The notes beneath the pieces are model-generated. The model made no database searches. It was given only the letters and a program-made list of their open reading frames with translations, and was not told the origin of the DNA. From positions 109,237-173,236 of the forward strand of contig NZ_CAKUIH010000005.1 of the NCBI RefSeq assembly GCF_934660935.1: a stretch of DNA of 64,000 nucleotides, given 5' to 3'. Positions 8,416 to 16,933 of this stretch are shown in pieces. Source of the stretch: an uncultured Parolsenella sp. (lineage in GTDB: Bacteria > Actinomycetota > Coriobacteriia > Coriobacteriales > Atopobiaceae). Within the stretch, counting starts at the first letter, position 1, and every line of letters begins with the position of its first letter. A program made the translations under genes and the position numbers.

Positions 8416-9186
8416 CTACTTTGCCAGCCAGCTCGCCATCGGACGGCAAATCTGGCGCGCATTGTTATATGCCATATCGAGCGTAAGACACGTTCGCGCA
8501 GAATAGAACCCGTCCTCACGGCAGATAGTCAATGCGAGCTCCGGCTGGCTGCCCGTAAGGCAAAGCGGCAAAAGCAGCTGGATACGACCGTTGTAATACT
8601 GCGGCACCGCAATGGTGTAGTTCGCAGCCGCGCGGCGCTCGGCCTCCGCAACAGCGCCCTCAAAGGCCCGACGCAGCAAGCACTCGTTTCCCTTGCCACG
8701 AAGTTGCTCCGGGATGCGAGCCAAGTTGTTCTCATCGCCCAGAATATGATCGATATTCGGACGAACCCGCAGGTGGAAATCATAAATGAGGTCTGCGGGG
8801 TTATCGGTGTAATGAACGCGAGCAGGAAGCACGTCAACCTCTGACAGCGCCAAGTCGCTCGACTTAAAGAAGCCCTTAAGGAACCATGGCTGGGCATCCG
8901 GGCGATTGTTGGGCTGGAACAATGCGTATATCGCCTCGAAGCGCGGCGTGAATAACCCCGTATTGAAACAGGCGAAATCGCCATCCAACACGATGAAGGA
9001 CTTCCCTCTCCCCTCTTCATCGACGCGTTCCTGCAGGTACGCGGCACGACGGTACGTGAAGTCGATGTAGTTGAGCAATATCCTGTTATCCGGGCCCCAA
9101 TCCTCGGGATCAGCCAGGTCTGCCAGGTATTGGTAGCAGGGATAAGGACAGAAGGCGAAGTCGACAATCCTGTCAGGGTAGACCAT
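8416..9186 (-). CDS. DUF3825 domain protein
   Basis: A 256-residue soluble protein starting MVYPDRIVDFAFCPYPCYQY; ATG 9186 is preceded by GGAGGA. Residues about 75-100 hold the FVILDGDFACFNTGLFTPRFE segment that resembles the DUF3825 core (FNTGL). The C-terminal half holds PEQLRGKGNECLLRRAFEGAV and YYNGRIQLLLPL, also found in that family. DUF3825 is seen in some proteins linked to RNA or conflict systems, but no activity is established. It precedes the FtsX-type permease by 46 bases on the same strand and is probably co-transcribed with it. The functional link is unknown. Confidence 0.75.
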   Translation of the reverse strand: MVYPDRIVDFAFCPYPCYQYLADLADPEDWGPDNRILLNYIDFTYRRAAYLQERVDEEGRGKSFIVLDGDFACFNTGLFTPRFEAIYALFQPNNRPDAQPWFLKGFFKSSDLALSEVDVLPARVHYTDNPADLIYDFHLRVRPNIDHILGDENNLARIPEQLRGKGNECLLRRAFEGAVAEAERRAAANYTIAVPQYYNGRIQLLLPLCLTGSQPELALTICREDGFYSARTCLTLDMAYNNARQICRPMASWLAK

Positions 9187-9214
9187 GCGTCCTCCGTTTC
9201 TCGGGTTTGAGGCT

Positions 9215-9295
9215 ACTATACGCGCCATCCATACCGCACGCATCGCAAGAATCGAGGCGCGAGCGCAGATGCCGCTTGTCGGCCGCCTGTATACT
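9215..9295. promoter_or_regulatory. Divergent promoter region (DUF3825 / DUF554)
   Basis: TATAGT on the minus strand (9220-9215) lies 29 bases before the DUF3825 start, and TATACT on the plus strand (9290-9295) lies 32 bases before the DUF554 start. No good -35 element was seen for either, so these are only -10-like candidates. Confidence 0.4.
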
Positions 9296-9326
9296 AAAGG
9301 ACCGCACAAACCAGTTAAGGAGCCCA

Positions 9327-10064
9327 ATGCCCGGCCTCGGTACCCTCATCAACGTCACCCTGATCACTATCGGCGGGCTCATCGGCCTCGCCGCCAGCTC
9401 GCTCGTCACGGAGCGCCTGCAAGACGCGCTTCTCCGCGCATGCGGCGCGTGCATCGTATTCGTTGGCATCGCAGGCACGCTCCAGCACATGCTCGTCGCC
9501 ACCGTTGCGGAAGACGGAGCCGTTCTCCTCTCCACGACGGGCACGATGATGCTTGTCGTGTCGATGGCGCTCGGTACGGTCATCGGCGAGGTCATCGACA
9601 TCGACGCTCGCTTCGATGACCTCGGAAAATGGCTGCGCGACCACACTGGCAGCTCCGGCGACCCCCGCTTCGTCGACGGCTTCGTCACCGCATCGCTCAC
9701 CCTCTCGGTCGGCGCGATGGCCATTGTGGGTTCCATCCAAGACGGCCTTGCGGGCGATTGGTCCGCCCTCGCGCTCAAAGGTTCCATCGACGCGATCATC
9801 GTCTGCGCGATGGCGGCGTCTATGGGCAAGGGCTGTATCTTCTCCGCGCTCTCGGTTGGCGTTTTCCAGGGACTCGTCACGGCGCTCGCCACACTCATCG
9901 CCCCGGTCCTGTCCGACGCGGCGCTCGCCAACCTCACCCTCGTAGGCTCAGTCCTCATCTTCTGCGTAGGGATCAACCTCATCTGGCCTCGTACCTTCAA
10001 GCCGGCAAACATGCTGCCTGCCGTGGTCATCGCCGCCGTATGCGCGGGACTCCCCTGGTTCTAA
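9327..10064 (+). CDS. DUF554 family membrane protein
   Basis: A 245-residue integral membrane protein starting MPGLGTLINVTLITIGGLIG; AAGGAG precedes ATG 9327. It has six or seven hydrophobic segments and the DUF554 features GTLINVxxIxxGGLIG at the start, GTVIGEVIDID followed by a short soluble loop (DDLGKWLRDHT), FVDGFVTASLTLSVGAMAIVGS, and GINLIW near the end. DUF554 proteins are putative transporters without known substrate. It stands alone. Confidence 0.88.
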   Translation: MPGLGTLINVTLITIGGLIGLAASSLVTERLQDALLRACGACIVFVGIAGTLQHMLVATVAEDGAVLLSTTGTMMLVVSMALGTVIGEVIDIDARFDDLGKWLRDHTGSSGDPRFVDGFVTASLTLSVGAMAIVGSIQDGLAGDWSALALKGSIDAIIVCAMAASMGKGCIFSALSVGVFQGLVTALATLIAPVLSDAALANLTLVGSVLIFCVGINLIWPRTFKPANMLPAVVIAAVCAGLPWF

Positions 10065-10155
10065 GCTCAAGCGGTCCAAAGCCCGGCTCCGGCCCGCAGC
10101 CTGGCTCCACCCGTGCTGCCCGGGAGAAGCAAGTCAAACAGATGTTCGCAATCAG

Positions 10156-10164
10156 TGCTATCAT
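10156..10164 (+). promoter_or_regulatory. Extended -10 element before the Shango-like operon
   Basis: TGCTATCAT at 10156-10164 fits an extended -10 (TGn plus TATCAT) and lies 33 bases before the first start codon. The same TATCAT hexamer precedes mgtA, the HAD gene, glmU and asnS. Confidence 0.45.
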
Positions 10165-10196
10165 AGGCGTCCCTAAGGCTGGCTCGGGAGGGAGGC

Positions 10197-11996
10197 ATGA
10201 TGCGATCTACCGCTCAAGAAGTGCTCGACATGCTCCTCCAGAGTCCCAGCCTCCGCCGCAGCGACTTCGTGGACCGCGTCTTCACGGATGAGCCTATCCT
10301 CATGCGCGGCTCCCAAATGGCCAGCTACATCCCCCCGCGCATACAGGAGATGCGCGAGATGGCGCTCTCGCCTGAGGGTCGTGGGATGATTGGCGCCCAG
10401 CTCTTCACCAAGCAAGCGCTCTTTATGGAGGATTACGAGGACGACGTCGAATATCACGGCTCGTTCGAGCGCTATTTCCCCACTTACGTGGATATGAATG
10501 ATCGCCAGCTCAGAGGCTATTTCTCATGGAGAAGCGCCGTCCGTCGCGGAGAGGAGACCCCTAAGGCGCCCCTCTCCTTTGCGTTCGTTCACCTCTATGA
10601 GCTAATCGGCAGCATTGGCATCGAACTCGAGCCCATCGGGCGCAGCCGCGAAGGCCTCACTAGGGCTGAGCAGGGTTTCCTTGCCATCGAGCATTTCTGG
10701 AAGACTCACGAGGACACCTACCCCGAGCTGCAACGTTACGTGACGCGTTGGCTCCGCGATTACGCGGTCTGGCATGGGCTTGACGCGTCCTACCTCGCTC
10801 CGTACGTAAATACCGCCTTTGACGAAGCACTCGTCAGCCTCACGGAGTCCCTCGGCTCTTGGATGGCGGCGACGCCCCAGAAAAAGCCTCGCAAACAAGA
10901 TGCACGGGCAATGGCTCTCGCTGGCGCAGACAGGCCGGAGGAGGAGCGGTTCTTCGCCGCACTCGACCCGCTGTCAACCTACCGGCCACGCGTAAGCCGC
11001 CTCTATCGCGACCGTCCGAAGACGCTCCGCCATGTGACCTGCTCCGTTATCGCTGAGCTTGCCCTCTATTACGAGAAGCACCGCAAATCCGGCCTTGTCG
11101 AAGATCTTTTCGGCAGCTCGCAGGCCTTCCCCTACGTCATGTTCATGAACGCCGTCTTCTGGACGGGTAGCCCCCACGAAGACACGATCTACGAGATAAG
11201 CCCATGTAATCGCTACGGTTGCGCCAAGGGGCGCTGGTATCACGAGGGATTCCTGACCACCGCCAGACGCAGCTCCAAGCTCGGAGCCATTCTCCGCCTG
11301 ATCGACCAGCGTCTGCGCGTCGCGATTGGCTATCCCCATCCGCTCACCAAGAAGGACGCACCGAAGTACCTCGACAAGATCGTGGCGGAGCAGATTGAGG
11401 CCCGCCTCGCCTGGGAGGCGGACCGCGAGGCAAGGGCCGTTCGGGTCGACCTCTCCCAGCTCGCCGGCATTCGCGTCGCGGCAAACGCCACGTGCGATTC
11501 GCTCCTCATCGATGAAGAGCGAGAGGATGAGGCTGTGTCGGACGCGGGAGAGGCGATGTCGGCCGCGGCAGTGGCGCCCACGCTGCGGATCAAAACGCTC
11601 GAAGCCATGGCACCTGAAGTCCCGGCAGGCGCAGCTGTGCCGGAGACTGAAAAGCCTACCGCCCGAACGGGAGAGTTCGCCGACGAGGGCCCAACGACTG
11701 GCCGCCCTTCGGCGGAGCGAGCCATAGCACCCGCTGAAGCGTCTTCCGCGGAAACAGCGCCGGCGCCCTACGGCCTCACTGCCATTGAGCTCGAGCTTCT
11801 TCAGTCACTTCTCGATGGCACCCCATGGGAGGTTCCCACAGGCACATCGCTCGACATGCTCGTGGACTCCATCAACGAGAAGCTCTTCGACTTGCTTGGA
11901 GATACCGCGCTTGAGTTCGACGGTTTAGTGTCCGGCATGCCCACTATCATCGACGACTACGCAGAAGACGTGAGGGAGGCCCTCTCCTATGAGTGA
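10197..11996 (+). CDS. sngA: TerB-N/TerB-C protein, SngA of a Shango-type defence system
   Basis: A 599-residue protein; GGGAGGGAGG precedes tandem ATGs at 10197 and 10200. Residues about 80-260 match the TerB-N region: FERYFPTYVDMNDRQLRGYF, the following WRSAVRRGE, and SFAFVHLYELIGSIG. The middle is helical, and a disordered Ala/Glu/Pro stretch (about 460-520) leads to a C-terminal TerB-C-like segment (LTAIELELLQSLLDGTPWEV). TerB-type domains bind metal or membranes in tellurite-resistance-linked systems. The order TerB protein, ATPase, helicase is that of Shango (SngA, SngB, SngC), a published anti-phage system. It overlaps the ATPase gene by 8 bases. Assignment rests on domain order; molecular role unknown. 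Confidence 0.75.
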   Translation: MMRSTAQEVLDMLLQSPSLRRSDFVDRVFTDEPILMRGSQMASYIPPRIQEMREMALSPEGRGMIGAQLFTKQALFMEDYEDDVEYHGSFERYFPTYVDMNDRQLRGYFSWRSAVRRGEETPKAPLSFAFVHLYELIGSIGIELEPIGRSREGLTRAEQGFLAIEHFWKTHEDTYPELQRYVTRWLRDYAVWHGLDASYLAPYVNTAFDEALVSLTESLGSWMAATPQKKPRKQDARAMALAGADRPEEERFFAALDPLSTYRPRVSRLYRDRPKTLRHVTCSVIAELALYYEKHRKSGLVEDLFGSSQAFPYVMFMNAVFWTGSPHEDTIYEISPCNRYGCAKGRWYHEGFLTTARRSSKLGAILRLIDQRLRVAIGYPHPLTKKDAPKYLDKIVAEQIEARLAWEADREARAVRVDLSQLAGIRVAANATCDSLLIDEEREDEAVSDAGEAMSAAAVAPTLRIKTLEAMAPEVPAGAAVPETEKPTARTGEFADEGPTTGRPSAERAIAPAEASSAETAPAPYGLTAIELELLQSLLDGTPWEVPTGTSLDMLVDSINEKLFDLLGDTALEFDGLVSGMPTIIDDYAEDVREALSYE

Positions 11997-13467
11997 GAAC
12001 ACAAGTCAGATGGCGCTATCCGCTGATGCGCCCGCCACCAAGCCACGCGTGCCCAAGCGCATCGCTGCCGTCATCATCAACTCGCTCAAGGGTGGCGTGG
12101 TGCCGCGCATCGGCCTGCCCTACGTAACGGTCGGCCGCGAGACTGAAATTCGCGCCCTCCTCCATGACCTCGACCTTATCGCCAACGGCGGCGCCAGCTT
12201 CCGCTTCCTCGTAGGTCGCTACGGCGCGGGCAAGAGCTTCCTGCTCCAGACGATCCGCACGCACGCGATGGGCAAGGGCTTCGTCGTTGCGGACGCAGAC
12301 CTCTCGCCAGAGCGTCGCCTCCAAGGCACCGCCGGGCAGGGCCTCGCCACCTACCGCGAGCTCATTCGCAACCTCTCGACCAAGACGCGTCCGGAGGGCG
12401 GCGCGCTCCAGCTCGTGCTCGATCGCTGGGTCGCCACCATTGATGCCTCCCCCGCCGGCGCAGAGGCAGCCCTCGCCGCAGCATGCGCTCCGCTCGAGGA
12501 GATGGTCCACGGGTTCGACTTCGCCCGCATCCTGCGAGCCTACCACGAGGCCAGCATCCAGGGGGATGACGAGCGCCGCGCCGCCGTCCTCAGGTGGCTC
12601 CGTGGCGAGTACCGCACCAAGACCGAGGCCCGTGGCGAGCTCGGCATCTCCTGCTGCATCGGCGATGACGACTGGTATGACTACCTCAAGCTCCTCGCGC
12701 AGTTCCTCGTGGGCGCCGGCTATCAGGGCATGCTCGTCCTCATCGATGAGCTGGTGAACCTCTACAAGATCCCAAACGCCATCACCCGCCAGTACAACTA
12801 CGAGAAGATCCTCACGATGTACAACGACACGCTCCAGGGCAAGGCGCACCACCTGGGCATCATCATGGGCGGCACTCCGCAATCAATCGAGGACCGCCGC
12901 CGCGGAGTCTACTCGTACGAAGCCCTGCGCTCGCGCTTGGCAGAGGGCCGCTTCGCGCGCGAGGGCATGTATGACATGCTCGCGCCCGTTATCAAGCTGA
13001 ATCCCCTCACCTATGAGGAGCTTCTCGTCCTGACGGAGAAACTCTCGGACATTCATGCGGGCTACTTTGGGTATGAGCGCACGCTTGGCACGGAGGACCT
13101 CGTCAGGTTCCTCCAGCTCGAGTACGGGCGCGTCGGCGCGGATACCCATCTCACCCCGCGCGAGGTCATCCGCGACTTCGTCGAGCTTCTCGACATCCTC
13201 CACCAGAACCCCGGTACCACGATCGAGAGCATTCTCGCGGGCGACGGGTCCGGCGTGGGCGATACGCCGAGTGGTGCCAGCGCACTGGTCGCCACCACGT
13301 CGGCAGCCGGCAACACGGCGGACGCGGCAGCGCGGAACGGGGGCGTGACGCTCGCGGGTGCTGCGCCGTCGGGCTCGGCAGCCGCTGGCACGGCCTCCAC
13401 CATCGCGGGCGCGAGCCGTCCCGCCGAAGGCACATCCAGCAGAGACTTCTCCGGGTTCAAGCTCTGA
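11989..13467 (+). CDS. sngB: BrxD-like (DUF2791-type) P-loop ATPase, SngB of a Shango-type system
   Basis: A 492-residue ATPase. The start ATG overlaps the end of the TerB gene (ATGAGTGA). Residues 21-55 resemble the family opening (RIAAVIINSLKGGVVPRIGL then VGRETEI). Walker A is GRYGAGKS (76-83) and Walker B is MLVLIDELVNLYK (about 247-259), followed by a sensor-like IIMGGTPQSIED. The last 70 residues are Gly/Ala/Ser/Thr-rich, probably disordered, ending DFSGFKL. Relatives are the BrxD ATPases of type 2 BREX, which work with a helicase. It lies between the TerB and helicase genes, with one base shared with the latter, so the three products are probably made in fixed ratio. Confidence 0.82.
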   Translation: MSENTSQMALSADAPATKPRVPKRIAAVIINSLKGGVVPRIGLPYVTVGRETEIRALLHDLDLIANGGASFRFLVGRYGAGKSFLLQTIRTHAMGKGFVVADADLSPERRLQGTAGQGLATYRELIRNLSTKTRPEGGALQLVLDRWVATIDASPAGAEAALAAACAPLEEMVHGFDFARILRAYHEASIQGDDERRAAVLRWLRGEYRTKTEARGELGISCCIGDDDWYDYLKLLAQFLVGAGYQGMLVLIDELVNLYKIPNAITRQYNYEKILTMYNDTLQGKAHHLGIIMGGTPQSIEDRRRGVYSYEALRSRLAEGRFAREGMYDMLAPVIKLNPLTYEELLVLTEKLSDIHAGYFGYERTLGTEDLVRFLQLEYGRVGADTHLTPREVIRDFVELLDILHQNPGTTIESILAGDGSGVGDTPSGASALVATTSAAGNTADAAARNGGVTLAGAAPSGSAAAGTASTIAGASRPAEGTSSRDFSGFKL

Positions 13468-16040
13468 TGGACACCTTCTCTCGCTATGCGCCCTTCATCC
13501 AGGACTTCATCTATGACCATGAGTGGGAGAACCTCCGTGGCATCCAGGTGGCCGCTGCCGAGGCGATCTTCAACACGGATGACAACGTCCTGCTCACCGC
13601 GTCGACCGCGTCCGGCAAGACGGAGGCAGCGTTCTTCCCCATCCTCACGCTCTTCGACGAGAACCCTCCCGCGAGCGTGGGCGCCATATACATCGGCCCC
13701 CTCAAGGCCCTCATCAATGATCAGTTCCTCCGCCTGGAGGAACTCTGCAACGAGGAGCACATCCCCGTCTGGCGTTGGCACGGGGACGTCTCCTCGAGCC
13801 ACAAGGCCAAGCTCCTCAAGAAGCCGAGTGGCATCCTCCAAATCACGCCAGAGTCACTCGAGGCGCTTCTACTCCATAAGCACTCGGCCATCCCGCATCT
13901 GTTCAGCGACCTTCGCTTCGTCGTAATCGACGAGGTCCACTCGCTTCTGCGCGGAGACCGTGGCGGCCAAACGATTTCGCTCATCGAACGCCTCGGTCGC
14001 ATCGCAGGCGTCAACCCGCGCCGCATCGGACTTTCTGCCACGATCGGCGACCCAGACGCCGTTGGCGCATTCCTCTCCGCGGACACGGGCCGCGGGTGGG
14101 TGGTTCCGCGCGTTCAGGAGCCCGAGCGCGTATGGAATCTCTCGATGGAGCACTTCTACCTTGATGGAGAGCAGGCGGGAGACGCCTCGCTCGCCGAGGC
14201 GCTGCGCTCGCTTCGCGATTTCGACGCCTCGAGAAGGGCAGCAGACGCTCGCAAGGCGTCAAGCAGTAGCGCCGGACCCGCAAGCAACGCCGGCTCCGCA
14301 AGCAACAGCACCGGCCTCGCAAGCAACGCCTGCACTGACTCCAAAAACGAGAGCGGCATCGAGGCCACAAACGAAGACGGCGGCCGCGCGTCTGGCCCCG
14401 CTGTCGCCTCAAGAGACGACGAAACCTCCCTCGCCGCCCCATCCCCCATCGAGCCCGATGAGATCGACGACGACTTCTTCATCTGTCCCACGCTCGACGT
14501 CGCCACGGACACTGCCCCCAAGGAGGCCGACCCCGGACTCGGTTATGTCTTCGAGCACTCACGCAACAAGAAATGCCTGCTCTTCGCCAACTCCCGTGAG
14601 GACGCGGAAGCCTACTGCACGGAGCTCCGTCGTTACTGCGAGCTCGTGCACGAGCCGGATCGCTTCCTGATCCACCACGGCAACCTCTCGAGCTCAATTC
14701 GCGAGTCCGCGGAGGATCTCATGCGCGACGAGACGCAGTGCATGACCACGGTCACCACGGCAACTCTCGAGCTCGGCATCGACATCGGCCGTCTCGAGCG
14801 CGCCTTCCAGATCGACGCCCCCTTCACGGTGAGCGCGTTTCTCCAGCGCATGGGCCGTACCGGCCGCCGGGAGCGCCCTCCCGAGATGTGGTTCGTCATG
14901 CGCGAGGATCACCCTGACGTCAGGGCTCTCCTCCCGGAGACCATCCCGTGGAAACTCCTCCAGGGCATCGCCCTCGTCCAACTCTACCTCGAGGAGCGCT
15001 GGGTCGAGCCGCCTCGCCTCGACCGCCTCCCCTACAGCCTCCTGCTTCACCAGACGCTCGCCACGCTCGCCAGCGAGGGCGAACTCTCCGCGAGCGAGCT
15101 TGCGGGCAGGGTGCTCAACCTCACCGTGTTCAGGCGCGTGAGTCCGGATGACTTCAAGGTCCTGCTCCGCCATCTCCTCGAGACGGACTACCTCGAGCTC
15201 ACGGAGGCGGGAGCGCTCATCGTCGGCCTGGCCGGAGAACGCGTCGTCAACTCGTACAAGTTCTACGGCGTCTTTCAGGAGAACATCGAGTACACCGTCC
15301 GCAGCGACTCAGCAGATCTTGGCACGCTCGTCGCGCCGCCGCCCCCGGGCGGCAAGGTCGCCATCGCCGGCGCCACCTGGATGGTCGACGAGGTCGATCA
15401 CAAGCGTCTCGTCGTCTACGTCACAAAGATCAAGGGCCGCGTGCCCGCCTATTTTGGCGAGTGCGCCGGCGACATCCACACGCACGTGCTCGAGCGCATG
15501 CGTCGCGTCCTTGAGGAGCGCTGCAACTATCCGTTCCTCATGCGCAACGCAACGGTACGTCTCGCCGTCGCGCGCCGCGCAGCCGCCGGCGCGGACATAG
15601 ATCGCTCGCCCCTCATCAACCTGGGGGAGGACACGTGGGCACTCTTCCCCTGGCTTGGAAGCTACGCGTTCCTCGCCCTCGAGCGCCTCATCAAGCACAA
15701 GTGCGCAAAACAGCTCGGCATCAAGGGCCTTGACCCGACTCGCCCCTACTACCTGCAGTTCCACATGAGCGCGGGCCCCGGCGAGTTCTTCCGAACCCTC
15801 ATCGACGAGGCGAACAAGCCCTTCGACCCCCTCGACCTCCTCGGCCCGACGGAGGTCCCGGTTTTCGAGAAGTACGACAGCCTGCTCCCACCCGAGCTCG
15901 TACGAAAGGGCTTTGCGGAGGGCGTCCTCGACGTCCAAGGCATGAGAAGCCGCGTCAACGAATGGGAGCCCTACGCCACGAGCGCGGAGCTTCCGTCAGG
16001 CGGTGGGGTCCCCGGCGTCGATTTCCCTTGGTTCAGCTAG
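13467..16040 (+). CDS. sngC: Lhr/BrxHI-like superfamily 2 helicase, SngC of a Shango-type system
   Basis: An 857-residue helicase whose ATG shares its A with the TGA of the ATPase gene. Visible motifs are Walker A TASGKT (47-52), IGPLKALINDQ (motif Ia), DEVH (155-158) as motif II, LSATIGDPD (motif III), and the C-terminal QRMGRTGRR arginine-finger motif VI. A low-complexity Ala/Ser/Asn linker of about 80 residues separates the RecA domains and is unusual. The C-terminal third (winged-helix and Lhr-like) contains LAGERVVNSYKFYGVF and PPPPGGKVAIAG. It most likely unwinds or remodels nucleic acid in the defence response. Confidence 0.85.
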   Translation: MDTFSRYAPFIQDFIYDHEWENLRGIQVAAAEAIFNTDDNVLLTASTASGKTEAAFFPILTLFDENPPASVGAIYIGPLKALINDQFLRLEELCNEEHIPVWRWHGDVSSSHKAKLLKKPSGILQITPESLEALLLHKHSAIPHLFSDLRFVVIDEVHSLLRGDRGGQTISLIERLGRIAGVNPRRIGLSATIGDPDAVGAFLSADTGRGWVVPRVQEPERVWNLSMEHFYLDGEQAGDASLAEALRSLRDFDASRRAADARKASSSSAGPASNAGSASNSTGLASNACTDSKNESGIEATNEDGGRASGPAVASRDDETSLAAPSPIEPDEIDDDFFICPTLDVATDTAPKEADPGLGYVFEHSRNKKCLLFANSREDAEAYCTELRRYCELVHEPDRFLIHHGNLSSSIRESAEDLMRDETQCMTTVTTATLELGIDIGRLERAFQIDAPFTVSAFLQRMGRTGRRERPPEMWFVMREDHPDVRALLPETIPWKLLQGIALVQLYLEERWVEPPRLDRLPYSLLLHQTLATLASEGELSASELAGRVLNLTVFRRVSPDDFKVLLRHLLETDYLELTEAGALIVGLAGERVVNSYKFYGVFQENIEYTVRSDSADLGTLVAPPPPGGKVAIAGATWMVDEVDHKRLVVYVTKIKGRVPAYFGECAGDIHTHVLERMRRVLEERCNYPFLMRNATVRLAVARRAAAGADIDRSPLINLGEDTWALFPWLGSYAFLALERLIKHKCAKQLGIKGLDPTRPYYLQFHMSAGPGEFFRTLIDEANKPFDPLDLLGPTEVPVFEKYDSLLPPELVRKGFAEGVLDVQGMRSRVNEWEPYATSAELPSGGGVPGVDFPWFS

Positions 16041-16089
16041 GAGTCGAAACATCCAGGCGCAAGCCCAACATCAGACGGGACGGGTCCCG

Positions 16090-16932
16090 CTAGTCGTACA
16101 TCGGCTCGCCGAGGAACTCCTCGTCGAAGGGGATCGCATCCGGGGCTGGCCAGTTGGCATCAGTCGCAACGAGCAGGTAGTTGTCCTCCACCGCAAAGGG
16201 GTCGTCCTCGCAGGGTATCACGTGCACATGGGCGAATACCTCGGCAAACGATGAGGCGATGTCTCGGAGGAACTCGATGTCCGCACCCGCCTCCGCGGAG
16301 ACGACGTTTGCGAGCGCCAAGCCATCCGACACAAGGTTGGCACGCACCGCCCGTGCGGCTTCGACGGTCGCAAGTGCGCGCACGGGTTCGGAGCCGTCGA
16401 ACGCGTCAAGCACGACCGCGCCATACGGCTCGCTCCCAGAGGCGGCACCGTCCTCGAGGAAGGCTCGCCCGTCGCCCGTGATGAGGCGGCAGCGACCCGG
16501 ATGGGCGGACATCGCCTCGTCGAGGAAGAACCAACGGCGTGCGACCTCGGTCACGGACGCGTCGATCTCAACCACGTCGAGCGAAACATCATCGCGCGTC
16601 GCGAGCACGTGCTTGGGCCACGCGTAGCCACCGCCGCCGATCATGAGGACGTGACGCGTGTCGGGGCGCAGCGTGAAGGCGTGGTCAAAGGCGCGGTAGT
16701 AGGAAAACACGGGTTCCATGCGACGCTCGTCGAGGTAGGTGGCGCTTTGGTAGACGCCTCCTATCTGCAGCACCCGCACGGACTCGCCATCGTGGTCGCG
16801 GACCTGGCGCACGAAGCCCCACCCACTCGAGAGGCGAACGGGGCGCGGCAGCCACGAGGGCCAACGGCCCTCGGCGCCGGGCCCGCCCACACCCGGCGCG
16901 CGGCGACAGGCGTCTGTCGAGCGCTCCTTCAT
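16090..16932 (-). CDS. SpeE-like SAM-dependent methyltransferase-fold protein
   Basis: A 280-residue protein starting MKERSTDACRRAPG; ATG 16932 follows the MFS stop after one base, implying translational coupling. A spermidine-synthase-like Rossmann core is visible: VLMIGGGGYAWPKHVL (glycine-rich loop), LDVVEIDASVTEVARRWF (acidic residue binding the adenosine ribose), LITGDGRAFL and YGAVVLDAFDGSEP. Such orphan SpeE-like proteins often do not make polyamines, and no decarboxylase partner lies nearby. The enzymatic role is therefore open. A GGGACGGGTCCC hairpin sits just past the stop. Confidence 0.75.
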   Translation of the reverse strand: MKERSTDACRRAPGVGGPGAEGRWPSWLPRPVRLSSGWGFVRQVRDHDGESVRVLQIGGVYQSATYLDERRMEPVFSYYRAFDHAFTLRPDTRHVLMIGGGGYAWPKHVLATRDDVSLDVVEIDASVTEVARRWFFLDEAMSAHPGRCRLITGDGRAFLEDGAASGSEPYGAVVLDAFDGSEPVRALATVEAARAVRANLVSDGLALANVVSAEAGADIEFLRDIASSFAEVFAHVHVIPCEDDPFAVEDNYLLVATDANWPAPDAIPFDEEFLGEPMYD

Positions 16933-16933
16933 G

